From assembly GCA_040219025.1 (NCBI GenBank), contig JAVJTE010000012.1, positions 153,220 to 217,219 on the forward strand: a stretch of DNA of 64,000 nt. The letters run 5' to 3'. This document shows, in pieces, positions 8,570 to 17,416 of this stretch. The notes beneath the pieces are model-generated. The model was given only the letters and a program-made list of their open reading frames with translations, had not been told where the DNA came from and searched no databases. The DNA is from HT1-32 sp040219025 (GTDB lineage: Bacteria > Pseudomonadota > Alphaproteobacteria > Rhodospirillales > HT1-32). Each line of letters opens with the position of its first letter. The first letter of the stretch is position 1. The translations under genes were made by a program, and so were the position numbers.

Positions 8570-9451
8570 CTACTCGTTTTCGTTCGAGATGCGCTTCAGC
8601 ATCGCCAGCATCCGCTCACGCATGTCATCGCGCTCCAGCGCGAAAGCGACCGTCGCCTCGACGAAGCCGATACGGTTGCCGCAATCGAACCTTGTGCCGT
8701 TGAATCGCAAGCCGTGGAACGGGATGCGGTCAATCGTCCGGGCCATGGCATCCGTCAGCTGAATTTCACCACCGGCACCGGTTTCCTGACGTGCCAGCTC
8801 GTCAAAGACGGCAGGTTGCAGAATATAGCGTCCGATGATCGACAGGGTGGAAGGGGCATCTGCCGGATCCGGCTTCTCGACCAGCCCATGCGCCGAGGCC
8901 AGACGCCCGTCATCATGGTCAACATCCAGAATGCCGTATTTGTTGGTGTCTTCCCGCGGCACGTCTTCGGCGGCAACGATATTGCCGCCGACTTCCTCAT
9001 AAGCTGCAATCATCTGCTTCAGGCATCCGGGCTTTGCCAGGATAAGGTCATCAGCCAGCAGGACCGCAAACGGTTCGCGTCCGACCAGATCACGTGCGCA
9101 CCAGACCGCGTGACCCAGACCAAGCGGCTCACGCTGGCGGGTATAGGAAACACAGCCCGGCTCCGGCAGCCAGGCATTGATGATCTCCAGCTCACGGGTC
9201 TTGCCGCGCGCAGCCAGCGTTTCCTGCAATTCCATGCTGTAGTCGAAATGATCTTCAATCGCCGACTTACCGCGACCGGTAACGAAAATGAACTGCTCGA
9301 TCCCGGCCTCGACCGCTTCCTCAACCGCATATTGAATCAGCGGTTTATCAACGACCGGCATCATTTCCTTCGGCATTGCCTTCGTTGCAGGCAAGAACCG
9401 GGTACCAAGACCCCCTACCGGAAAAACCGCTTTCCGTACCGGCTGGACCAT
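8570..9451 (-). CDS. galU: UTP-glucose-1-phosphate uridylyltransferase
   Basis: 293 residues. It makes UDP-glucose from UTP and Glc-1-P. The nucleotidyltransferase signature GGLGTRFLPATKAMPKEM is at the N-terminus (about 14-31), followed by PVVDKPLIQYAVEEA. Start 9451 (MVQPVRKAVFP) is chosen because it fits the family N-terminus; an upstream open stretch has no family likeness. It is the first gene of the galU-ugd-pmm-AIG2 unit. The 149 bp before it should hold the promoter, though I could not pick convincing boxes. Confidence 0.95.
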   Translation of the reverse strand: MVQPVRKAVFPVGGLGTRFLPATKAMPKEMMPVVDKPLIQYAVEEAVEAGIEQFIFVTGRGKSAIEDHFDYSMELQETLAARGKTRELEIINAWLPEPGCVSYTRQREPLGLGHAVWCARDLVGREPFAVLLADDLILAKPGCLKQMIAAYEEVGGNIVAAEDVPREDTNKYGILDVDHDDGRLASAHGLVEKPDPADAPSTLSIIGRYILQPAVFDELARQETGAGGEIQLTDAMARTIDRIPFHGLRFNGTRFDCGNRIGFVEATVAFALERDDMRERMLAMLKRISNENE

Positions 9452-9600
9452 TAACTCAACTCCATTTAGATCGGACCTCTGGCAGGAGCGCCAGTGTGCA
9501 GTGCAATAACGTGCGGCGTTTTCTGCCACAGCACCGGCGATGTCGCAAGAATGCGCCGGACGCAGGGCACCATCCCACTGTCGGCAGATAACATTCCGGA

Positions 9601-10344
9601 CTAAAGGCCGGAAAGCAGGAAGTCTTTGGCTTCGTTGATTTTCGATGCAAGTTCATTGCTGCCACCCCGGTCGGGATGGGCGGTTTTCATCTGCTGTTTA
9701 TGCGCATAGCGGATATCTTCTGCGGTCGCACCGGGCTTCAGTCCAAGGATTTCAAGGGCTTCTGCCTCGGTCATCATCGACCGGCCACCGCGGGAGCGAC
9801 CGGAAGATGAACGTTTATCCCCGTCCGTCCCCTCGCCGTCCCGCCAGTCCGGATGATGGCGGTCCAGATAGGCTTCCAGCAGATCGCCGCTTTCCTCGTC
9901 TTCCGCCTCGATCTCGCGCATCAGGGTGATCAGTTCTTCGGGTCCGAGATCTTCCAGACTGCTGCCGGCGAGTCGTCCCTGCTTCACCTGCCCTGACATG
10001 CTGCCGCTGTCATGATCCAGTTCCATCCTCAGCCAGTCGGTTTCAACAGTAGAGGTCTGGCCGGTACTGGCCTGCCCCGCACCGCCACCCAGCGAGCCCG
10101 CACCCCGGTACATGCCAATCCTGCGAAACAGGCCCATCAGCAGCGGCAGGTAAAGCGGTAACGCCAGCAGGGCCTGCCCGATGCGCCCTGAAATCAGCAG
10201 AAACAGCAGCAACAGCGTCCCGATCAGCGCCAGCGACCATTTGGCAGTGCGCCAGATCTGTGCCGGTCTGGCATTCGCATACCAGTTCAGTAACAGTACA
10301 AAGGAGACCAGCAGGCAGAGCCCGAGGATAAGATATGCGATCAT
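9601..10344 (-). CDS. Membrane-anchored J-domain protein
   Basis: 247 residues. Two or three hydrophobic helices (about 1-20, 38-51 and 57-72) anchor the N-terminus. An acidic linker with a DLGPEELITLMREI segment follows, and a C-terminal J domain (about 191-247) has the essential HPD at 223-225. The topology (membrane N-terminus, short C-terminal J domain) resembles Tim14/Pam18 rather than DnaJ. J domains activate Hsp70 ATPase, so a role recruiting DnaK to the membrane is inferred. It is the last gene of the operon with mipZ and follows the VWA-like gene by 3 bp. Confidence 0.85.
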   Translation of the reverse strand: MIAYLILGLCLLVSFVLLLNWYANARPAQIWRTAKWSLALIGTLLLLFLLISGRIGQALLALPLYLPLLMGLFRRIGMYRGAGSLGGGAGQASTGQTSTVETDWLRMELDHDSGSMSGQVKQGRLAGSSLEDLGPEELITLMREIEAEDEESGDLLEAYLDRHHPDWRDGEGTDGDKRSSSGRSRGGRSMMTEAEALEILGLKPGATAEDIRYAHKQQMKTAHPDRGGSNELASKINEAKDFLLSGL

Positions 10345-10347
10345 CTG

Positions 10348-11073
10348 TCAGCCACGACCACTCATCTGGTTGCTGATAAGCCTCACCGTCTCCCTGCCGC
10401 CCCTGCCCGACAGATCGGCAAGTGCCTTGCGACCGCCTGCCGCAAAGGCTGCGACAGCACTCAGCAGTTCTCTCAGCTGGTCGACACTGCCTGCATCAAA
10501 CCGGCACCAGGCACCGCCGGACAGTTTCGCCATCTGCCGGAAGGCGGACTCGGCAATCGGGTCATAGCCTTCCTGGAACAGAAACAATGGCGTGCCCTTC
10601 AGGCCAAGCTGGCCGGCCAGATGGCACAGCGTATCGACACTCTCTTCCATGCAATCGCCAACGAAAACGACGGCGTTCACCTTCTGCTCGCCGGTCGACC
10701 GCAATCCGTGGCGCAACACCCGTTCAATCTGTGTCCGTCCCCCGAGGCAGCGGACGCCGGTCATGCTCCGCAGCAGAGACTCCGGATCAGAGACCCAGTT
10801 GCTGGCCTTGAATTCCCCGAACCCGCGAAAGAAACAAAGTTGTACATCCAGACCGCCGATATCGCGGGTAACCGCAAACATCTCCGCCTGGGTATGCATC
10901 GCCTGATCCCAGGTCGGCTCGCGGCTTCCTGTTGCATCCAGCGCAAAAACCAGCCGTCCGCGCTTTCCTGCTTTCACCGGCGCAGGTGTATGCGCCACTT
11001 TCTGCAGAAATGCCGAGACGCTGTTGTTGCCCTGCTTTTTCTTATCGAGTTCTCTTGCCATCAGGATCAACAT
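10348..11073 (-). CDS. VWA-like domain protein
   Basis: 241 residues. The central part (from about 40) looks like a von Willebrand A fold: a hydrophobic strand ends in a MIDAS-type D-A-T-G-S-R motif (FALDATGSRE), with later GGTQIE-like and VVFVGDCMEE strands. The N-terminus is Lys-rich (ARELDKKKQG). No signal peptide or membrane helix, so it is cytosolic. Function is unknown; MIDAS domains mediate metal-dependent protein contacts. The start could also be the ATG four codons in (11061). It lies between mipZ and the J-domain gene with short gaps (26 and 3 bp), so it probably acts with one of them. Confidence 0.72.
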   Translation of the reverse strand: MLILMARELDKKKQGNNSVSAFLQKVAHTPAPVKAGKRGRLVFALDATGSREPTWDQAMHTQAEMFAVTRDIGGLDVQLCFFRGFGEFKASNWVSDPESLLRSMTGVRCLGGRTQIERVLRHGLRSTGEQKVNAVVFVGDCMEESVDTLCHLAGQLGLKGTPLFLFQEGYDPIAESAFRQMAKLSGGAWCRFDAGSVDQLRELLSAVAAFAAGGRKALADLSGRGGRETVRLISNQMSGRG

Positions 11074-11099
11074 AGGTCTGCCGGAGGGCAGTATCCAGT

Positions 11100-11876
11100 T
11101 CAGACACCAATCGATCTGACGAGATCGCGCAGTTCATGGCGGGCGGCAATATGCGACATGGTGAAACCGGTGCCTTCAACGCCGGTGTCGCGGAGGTCCC
11201 CCAGGGTCAGACCCTGCGGGAACAGTTCGCGGTAGATAACCCGTTCTCCCAGACCCGCGACAGTACGAAAGCCGATGCGGCGCGACAGTTCTGTCAACAA
11301 GGTCTCGATCCGGCGCTTGTTGCGGGCATCCAGACTGGACAACCGGTTTCGCATCACGATCCAGTCCATGACAGGCTGACCACGCAGGGAACGGCGTTTC
11401 TTCGCCTCGAAGACTGCCTCTGCATAATGACTGGGCTTCAGCACGATCTGATCCGTCTGCTGCACACTGGCCAGCACGTCCAGATCAAGAAAACTGTCAT
11501 TAATCGGCGTGATCAGGATATCCGCCCATGAATGAGCCTCGCGGCTGAGGGCATTATCAGCACCCGGTGTATCAACGACGACAATATCCGCAGATCCGTA
11601 TGTCTGGCTCAAGGCCGTGGCGAACCGCTCGCCGTCCGTTGCAGTATCTTCCGGGGCCAGCCGCAAATGCCGCGGCATCGGCAGTTTCAGGCCACGCTTC
11701 TCGCCGACTTCCGAGCGGTTCTGCAGATAGCGGCTCAGGGTGCCCTGACGGGCATCGAGGTCGATACTGGCGACACGTTTGCCACTGCGCAGGTAAGCGA
11801 CGATCAGATGCATCGAGGTGGTCGATTTACCGGTTCCGCCCTTCTCGCTGCCGACAACAATAACCCTGGGAATCAT
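11100..11876 (-). CDS. mipZ: Division-plane positioning ATPase MipZ
   Basis: 258-residue ParA/MinD-type ATPase. A deviant Walker A box EKGGTGKST (11-19) carries the signature lysine K12 and K17. Switch I lies in SIDLDARQGTLSRYL and switch II in VVVDTPGADN. In Caulobacter, MipZ forms a gradient from ParB at the poles and inhibits FtsZ; this sequence keeps the MipZ-specific DLDARQ and NRSE features rather than those of chromosomal ParA. The start overlaps the stop of the molybdopterin oxidoreductase by 4 bp (ATGA), implying translational coupling. Normal length, no sign of decay. Confidence 0.92.
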   Translation of the reverse strand: MIPRVIVVGSEKGGTGKSTTSMHLIVAYLRSGKRVASIDLDARQGTLSRYLQNRSEVGEKRGLKLPMPRHLRLAPEDTATDGERFATALSQTYGSADIVVVDTPGADNALSREAHSWADILITPINDSFLDLDVLASVQQTDQIVLKPSHYAEAVFEAKKRRSLRGQPVMDWIVMRNRLSSLDARNKRRIETLLTELSRRIGFRTVAGLGERVIYRELFPQGLTLGDLRDTGVEGTGFTMSHIAARHELRDLVRSIGV

Positions 11877-13951
11877 GCCTGTTCAGGCCTGATCCAGACA
11901 GCGGCATCATGGAACACAGCACCACCTGCCGGCGGACCGGGATCAGCACCGATCAGCGCATTGACGCCCAGTCCCTCGATATAGTCGGCACAGGGCCAGA
12001 TACTCGGCACCGCAACAACACTCTGCTGCACACCCTCGAACTCCTTCACCCGGATCAGGATTGACCCCCGCCTGTTGCCGACCCGCACAAGGTCACCGGT
12101 CTGAACAGCCAGATTCCGGCAATCATCCGGATGGATATGAATTTCCGGGCTACCACCTTCCTGCTTTCGCGAGGTCGGGGTCTCGGTGAAACTCGAATTC
12201 AGGAACTGCCGGGCAGGCGGCGTAAACATACGGAACGGATGCTCATCGGTCGCGACTTCAATGCCGTCCCAGTGGTCGGGCAGTTCCGGCAGGCCGTGAT
12301 GATAGGGACCCCATTCCGGCCAGTTCGGACGGAAATGAAATTTTGCATCGGCATGTTCAAAACCGTTCAGGAACCGGACTTCATCCTGCGGCAACTGGCA
12401 ATCGATCCAGCGCATTTCGGTCAGTGTTGCCATATCCGGCTTACCCGATGCGGCAAGCGTTGCCTCGATCAGTTCCTGCTCATCCATGAAGAAGGCGGGA
12501 TAATCCGTTCCAAGGCGCTGCCCGATGGCGTTCAGCACGGTATTGTTATTCCGGCATTCCTCCAGCGGTTCCAGTACCTTGCGGCCAATCTGGAGATATG
12601 TGTGACCGCTGGCGATATAAAGATCGTCATGCTCCAGAAAGGTCGTTGCCGGCAGCACGATATCCGACATCTTCGCGGTGGCCGTCATGAACTGTTCATG
12701 GGTACAGACAAACAGATCATCGCGGGCAAATCCCGCATGTACGTTTATCTGTTCCGGCGCAACTTCCATCGGGTTGGTGTTCTGGATGAACATCATGTCA
12801 ACCGGCGGGCCGTCGCCAATATCCTGCCTGTCGCCCAGCAAGACCGGGCCGATCCGTGACATGTCCAGTGCACGTTTTGATGTATCAAGCCGGTCCAGCC
12901 CCTTGATCAGGGTCTGGTCCAGACCGTAAATTTCAGTTTGGCCGTAGAGCGCACCGCCGCCGAACTTGTTCCACATGCCGCGCACGGTAGGCAGGCAGGA
13001 AACGGCGTGCAGATTGACCGAGCCGTTGCGCGACCGGCTGAAACCGTATCCGACCCGGATGAAACTGCGCTCTGCCTGACCATAGGCGCGGGCGAATTCC
13101 TCGATTTCCTGCACCGACAGCCCGGTAATGGCCGCCGCCCATTCCGGACCACGTGACTGCAGATGGGCCTCCAGCTCCGCCGGAACATCGGCATGGCGGG
13201 CCATATAGTCACGATCTGCATAGCCATCCCGGAACATTACATGCATCACGGCACAGGCCAGCGCCCCGTCCGTGCCCGGCCGCAGCTTGAGATGCACATC
13301 CGCCGCCTGGGCGGAACCGTTGCGATGCGGATCGATGACATAGACCTTTGCCCCCCGCTCCTTGCGGGCGCGGGACATATGGGTCATCACCTGAACCTGC
13401 GTGGCTACCGGGTTGGTTCCCCAGATGACGACCAGATCGGTATGGGCGATCTCCCGCGAATCCGTCCCCCGGCGCTTGCCGACCCCGGCTTTCCAGCCGG
13501 TGACGCTCAGCGTCGTGCAGATCGTCGAATTCTGCCGCGAAAAACCGAAGACATTGCGGAGGCGCTCGATGCCGTCGCGCATGACCAGCCCCATCGTGCC
13601 GGCAAAATGATAGGGCCAGACGGCTTCCGCGCCGTGACGCTGGCGGGCCTTCTCCATCGCGCCGACAACCTCATCCAGCGCATCATCCCACGAAATCCGG
13701 CGGAATTCGCCGGAGCCCTTCTCCCCCACCCGCTGCAGGGGATGGGTCAGACGGTCCGGGTGGTGCTGGCGCTCGGCATATCGCGCAACCTTGGCGCAGA
13801 CGACACCCGCCGTGTAATCATTGTCCGCAGCGCCGTGCACCCGGCCAATGGTTTTGCTGTCGACCATCTCGATATCGAGGGCGCAGGTGGACGGACAATC
13901 ATGTGGACAGACGGAAGCTGCCGTTTCGCCAATATCTCGGGGCATGATCAA
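11873..13951 (-). CDS. Molybdopterin-dependent oxidoreductase (DMSO reductase superfamily)
   Basis: 692 residues, cytosolic (no Tat signal). The N-terminus holds a [4Fe-4S] site C15-x3-C19-x3-C23 ... C52 (CPHDCPSTC and GVVCAKVARYAER), followed by MGD-binding segments VIWGTNPVATQ and IDPHRNGSAQAADV, and a C-terminal dinucleotide-binding domain. No Cys or SeCys is evident at the usual metal-ligand position; a Ser-rich stretch is there instead, so the ligand is uncertain. Substrate unknown; family members act on formate, thiosulfate, S- or N-oxides. First gene of the unit leading to mipZ. Starting at ATG 13951 or two codons later makes no practical difference. Confidence 0.85.
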   Translation of the reverse strand: MIMPRDIGETAASVCPHDCPSTCALDIEMVDSKTIGRVHGAADNDYTAGVVCAKVARYAERQHHPDRLTHPLQRVGEKGSGEFRRISWDDALDEVVGAMEKARQRHGAEAVWPYHFAGTMGLVMRDGIERLRNVFGFSRQNSTICTTLSVTGWKAGVGKRRGTDSREIAHTDLVVIWGTNPVATQVQVMTHMSRARKERGAKVYVIDPHRNGSAQAADVHLKLRPGTDGALACAVMHVMFRDGYADRDYMARHADVPAELEAHLQSRGPEWAAAITGLSVQEIEEFARAYGQAERSFIRVGYGFSRSRNGSVNLHAVSCLPTVRGMWNKFGGGALYGQTEIYGLDQTLIKGLDRLDTSKRALDMSRIGPVLLGDRQDIGDGPPVDMMFIQNTNPMEVAPEQINVHAGFARDDLFVCTHEQFMTATAKMSDIVLPATTFLEHDDLYIASGHTYLQIGRKVLEPLEECRNNNTVLNAIGQRLGTDYPAFFMDEQELIEATLAASGKPDMATLTEMRWIDCQLPQDEVRFLNGFEHADAKFHFRPNWPEWGPYHHGLPELPDHWDGIEVATDEHPFRMFTPPARQFLNSSFTETPTSRKQEGGSPEIHIHPDDCRNLAVQTGDLVRVGNRRGSILIRVKEFEGVQQSVVAVPSIWPCADYIEGLGVNALIGADPGPPAGGAVFHDAAVWIRPEQA

Positions 13952-14018
13952 CTCGCATAAAACGCATCAGACGATGACTTTAATCGCAGGCCGGACCAGC
14001 AGCAACAAGGCCGCATCG

Positions 14019-14993
14019 TCAGGGCAGGTGATTTAACCTGCCCTCCGGGTAGAACGCTGTGAAGACAAAAGCAAAGGTCAGGTCATGAACCACGTCCTGC
14101 CAGTGGTCCCCGACACGCCGCTGCACGGTGACGTTACCCACATCACGTCCCCTCGCTATCTCCGCTGTATCAAGGGCAGAGTTCTGTCCCGCCTCCCAGC
14201 GAATCAGCAGATCACCCCGGCGGATCTCCCGCCTGTCCTGCAACAGATCCAGGCTCCATGCCTCACCGGCGACAATCACCACCCGTTTCAGCGGGGCAAT
14301 CTCCGCAGGCAGCGGACCGGCATAGAGAAACGGACGCTCCGCCGTATCATAGCCGGCATAGGGGTTGGTGCCGTAATCGCGCTGTCGCAGGTCCCGGGGG
14401 ACCAGCACCCTGCCATCCGGGAAGCGGTCGCGGAAGCGGGCAAATGACTCGAACCGGGAGGCCAGCATGGTCAGGCGTTTGCCGGTCATCTGACCGACAA
14501 TCCCCTCCCCCAGGAACTGCTGCCACCAGCTTTCTGTCTGCCGGTCATACATCACAAGGTCACTGTTGCGCAGCTTGCCCGTTGTCCCGAAATCGAGAAC
14601 CCTGCCGTCAAGATTGCGGTCAAACACGATCCCGGAATTACAGAGCGGGCAGTAGGTCACCGTGACCGGCAGGTCGCCAACCACGTCATTGACGATTTCA
14701 TGCCAGATCATCACCCGCAACGGATAGGCCCGTGCGTCACCGTTATGATCGAACGTGATGACCGGCTCGCTGTCCGCCAGACCTTCAACTTTGCTGACGG
14801 GTTGAAATTTCGGATCATCAATCGGCGGAATCCCGTCCTTTGGTGGCCCGCCGGACAGTATCTCCCCATAGTCGACAGAGGTTCTGGTGAAATCCGTCCG
14901 CGGCCATTCACCCTGCCAGTCTTGCGGACCAGCAAAAGCCGGTGACGACAGGATCAGCAACAGCACTGAAAGCGGTGCCAGAAGCTTTTGCAT
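14019..14993 (-). CDS. Exported DUF3179 domain protein
   Basis: 324 residues. A signal peptide (1-21, LLAPLSVLLLILSSPAFA) indicates export. The body matches DUF3179: VITFDHNGDARAYPLRVMIWHEIVND, then CPLCNSGIVFDR, and DFGTTGKLRNSDLVMYDRQT. The paired cysteines in CPLCNSG and the following Asp/His residues are the family hallmark, perhaps a metal or redox site; no function is proven. The start at 14993 is set by the signal peptide; longer reading frames upstream run into the divergent oxidoreductase promoter. The gene is divergent from the FAD oxidoreductase at 15133. Confidence 0.85.
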   Translation of the reverse strand: MQKLLAPLSVLLLILSSPAFAGPQDWQGEWPRTDFTRTSVDYGEILSGGPPKDGIPPIDDPKFQPVSKVEGLADSEPVITFDHNGDARAYPLRVMIWHEIVNDVVGDLPVTVTYCPLCNSGIVFDRNLDGRVLDFGTTGKLRNSDLVMYDRQTESWWQQFLGEGIVGQMTGKRLTMLASRFESFARFRDRFPDGRVLVPRDLRQRDYGTNPYAGYDTAERPFLYAGPLPAEIAPLKRVVIVAGEAWSLDLLQDRREIRRGDLLIRWEAGQNSALDTAEIARGRDVGNVTVQRRVGDHWQDVVHDLTFAFVFTAFYPEGRLNHLP

Positions 14994-15132
14994 GACAGTC
15001 TCCTCTGGTCCGGTGACCGGCAGCGACAGGGCTGTCATCTGCTTATCGCCGGATTTTCCCATTGAAATCATTGACCTCACAACAAACGAACAATAACGAT
15101 TGCGTGACATACATCTTCCGGGGACTGCCAGA

Positions 15133-16233
15133 ATGGATCGCATTGACTGTGTCGTGATTGGAGCCGGTGTCGTCGGGCTTGCCTGCGCCCGCGCACTGGC
15201 GCTTGCCGGTCGCGATGTCGTGATTATTGAATCAGATGTCGCCATCGGCACCGGCACAAGCTCCCGCAACAGCGAGGTCATTCATGCCGGGCTGTATTAC
15301 CCCAACGACAGCCTGCGTGCCCGCTTCTGCGTTCAGGGCAAGCACAGGATGTACACCTATTGTGCGGAGCGCGGCATTCCGCACAAACGGATCAGCAAGC
15401 TGATCGTCGCCCTCGACGACGGCCAGGCGGAGGCGATGCTGGCACTGAAGAAGAATGCGGAGGGTAATGGCGTTGACGACCTGGAGCTGCTGACCGCCGG
15501 ACAGGCGACAAGGATGGAACCTGCGCTCAGTTGCAAGGCGGCGTTCCTGTCACCGTCGACCGGCATCGTCGACAGCCATTCGCTGATGCTGGCACTGCAG
15601 GGCGAGGCGGAGGATCACGGTGCGATGCTGGCCCTCAACAGCCCCGTCATCGGCGGTGAAATCCGTTCCGACGGCATTCTGCTGCGTACCGGTGGCGCAG
15701 AACCGATGGAGCTGATGGCCAGTACCGTGATCAATTCCGCCGGCCTTTACGCACAGCAGATCGCCGGATCAATCGACGGCATACCGGCAGCAACCATTCC
15801 GCCGATCCACTATGCCCGCGGGGTTTATTTCACCCTGAAAGGCCGTGCACCCTTCAAACGGCTGATCTATCCGATGCCCGTCGCCGCCTGGCTTGGCGTT
15901 CATCTGACACTGGATATGGGGAATGAAGCCAAGTTCGGTCCGGATATAGAATGGATTGATGATGTCGACTATACGGTCGACCCGAACCGGGTGAACGACT
16001 TCTACCCGTCCGTGCGCCGCTGGTGGCCCGGCCTGCCTGATGGCGGGTTACAGCCCGGATATGCCGGTGTCCGCCCCAAACTCTACGCCCGGGGCGAACC
16101 CGCAGCAGACTTTGTCATTCAGTGTGAGGACGATCACGGCATTGCCGGGCTGATTAACCTATACGGGATTGAATCACCGGGACTGACCTCCTCACTGGCG
16201 ATCGGAGAATATGTTGCTGCACAGGCTGCGTGA
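15133..16233 (+). CDS. FAD-dependent oxidoreductase, L-2-hydroxyglutarate dehydrogenase-like
   Basis: 366 residues of the DAO/GlpO fold. The FAD dinucleotide loop VVIGAGVVGLACARAL is at 7-22. The next motif, GTGTSSRNSEVIHAGLYY, is characteristic of the LhgO/L2HGDH group, where the SSRNSEVIHAGIYY segment lines the flavin. The C-terminus has NLYGIESPGLTSSLAIG. It likely oxidises a 2-hydroxyacid such as L-2-hydroxyglutarate and passes electrons to the quinone pool. Start 15133 is the ATG giving the standard N-terminus. It overlaps the next gene by 23 bp, in a different frame, so the two are probably translationally linked. Confidence 0.87.
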   Translation: MDRIDCVVIGAGVVGLACARALALAGRDVVIIESDVAIGTGTSSRNSEVIHAGLYYPNDSLRARFCVQGKHRMYTYCAERGIPHKRISKLIVALDDGQAEAMLALKKNAEGNGVDDLELLTAGQATRMEPALSCKAAFLSPSTGIVDSHSLMLALQGEAEDHGAMLALNSPVIGGEIRSDGILLRTGGAEPMELMASTVINSAGLYAQQIAGSIDGIPAATIPPIHYARGVYFTLKGRAPFKRLIYPMPVAAWLGVHLTLDMGNEAKFGPDIEWIDDVDYTVDPNRVNDFYPSVRRWWPGLPDGGLQPGYAGVRPKLYARGEPAADFVIQCEDDHGIAGLINLYGIESPGLTSSLAIGEYVAAQAA

Positions 16234-17413
16234 AAAAATTCAGGGGACATTTCTGCCTGCCTTTCTGGTTGCGGGCGGCCTCTGCCTTGTTCTCACCACC
16301 GGGGTTTCTGCCCAGTCAACCGGCTCACCGGGCCTGCTGAAGGAGCCGGTTGCACCAAAGGTGCTGCCCGGTCGTCTGGAAGCCATACAAAATGTCAATT
16401 TCCGGGAAGAGCTGCGATCCCTGCTGATCGATATTGCCGAACGGGGACGCGAGGGAACCCGCCCCTTCTTTATCGTCGCCGAGGGCGGCGAGGAGCTGAT
16501 CCTTCGCCAGCCGCCGCCAGACCGGCCCCGCGACGACAATGGCGTTCCGGTCATCCCGTTATTCGGCGACAAGACCCTGCGTCCGGTCGACCGGGTCATG
16601 CTCGACAACGTACAGATTCATAAGGGATATCAGCGGGCTATCGATGCCCTCTCCTTCGATGCCCTGTTTTATGGGTATGAGGAATCAGGCAGCCCGACAC
16701 CGGAGAAGGTAACCAGCCACCGCCTGCTTTTCGCCGACAAGTACAAGCAACTGCGCATTCCTGTCTGGACTTCCGATCTGGTGGATACGGAGCAACAGGC
16801 AGAGGCCTTTTATAACCGGACAGAAGGCCTTGATATCATCGGCTTTACCAACACGTCAGGGTCCGGTTTTTTCGATGCGATACCGGAATTTCCGAAACGC
16901 ATTCCAAATGCCAATTCAAACAATATCGATTCAATCTCAAAGGTCAGAAACTTCATCAAGATCACCGATTCCAGTGCCTTTGAATCGAAAGAACAGTTCG
17001 TCTATGCCATGCAGGCGACCAACTATGATGCAATTGTTGTGGATGTCTTTCACGGTCGGAAAAACCCGCTCACTGCCGAAGAAGTGGAGTCCCTGAAATA
17101 CAAGCGGCTGGGCGCTACCCGCCTGGTGCTGGCAAAAGTCGATGTCAGCCGGATTTCCGACCAGGCCTATTTCTGGAAGGACGAATGGTCGGATGCCCTG
17201 CCCCCCTGGGTATTTGACAGCTCCAAGGACAACAGCTCGTTTCTCGATGTCATGTTCTGGTCGCCGGAATGGCGGGAAATTCTTTTCGGGCGCACAGATT
17301 CCTATATCGGGGGCATCTATCTGCTGGGGTTTGACGGAATCTACCTGACAGGGCTCGACGCCTATGAGAAGTACGAGGATATCCTCTACCGTTTCCGTCT
17401 CGCCAACCAGTAG
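16211..17413 (+). CDS. Exported TM1410/GH114-like TIM-barrel protein with circularly permuted order
   Basis: 400 residues. A signal peptide or anchor (about 13-35, ending GVSAQS) targets export. Two blocks match the TM1410 / endo-alpha-1,4-polygalactosaminidase-like family, but in swapped order. Residues 60-215 resemble the family's C-terminal half (NFREEL ... FFIVAEGGEEL, AIDALSFDALFYGYEE, LRIPVWTSDLVDTEQQAE). Residues 262-392 resemble its N-terminal half (YDAIVVDVF, LTAEEVESLK, YFWKDEW, MFWSPEWREILFG, SYIGGIYLLGFDGIYL). The family's conserved IGxAEDYR and YLD acids appear here as KVDVSR and YLT, so it may not be an active hydrolase. It lies between an FAD oxidoreductase and an AEC permease in one transcript. 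Confidence 0.75.
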   Translation: MLLHRLREKIQGTFLPAFLVAGGLCLVLTTGVSAQSTGSPGLLKEPVAPKVLPGRLEAIQNVNFREELRSLLIDIAERGREGTRPFFIVAEGGEELILRQPPPDRPRDDNGVPVIPLFGDKTLRPVDRVMLDNVQIHKGYQRAIDALSFDALFYGYEESGSPTPEKVTSHRLLFADKYKQLRIPVWTSDLVDTEQQAEAFYNRTEGLDIIGFTNTSGSGFFDAIPEFPKRIPNANSNNIDSISKVRNFIKITDSSAFESKEQFVYAMQATNYDAIVVDVFHGRKNPLTAEEVESLKYKRLGATRLVLAKVDVSRISDQAYFWKDEWSDALPPWVFDSSKDNSSFLDVMFWSPEWREILFGRTDSYIGGIYLLGFDGIYLTGLDAYEKYEDILYRFRLANQ

Positions 17414-17416
17414 GCC

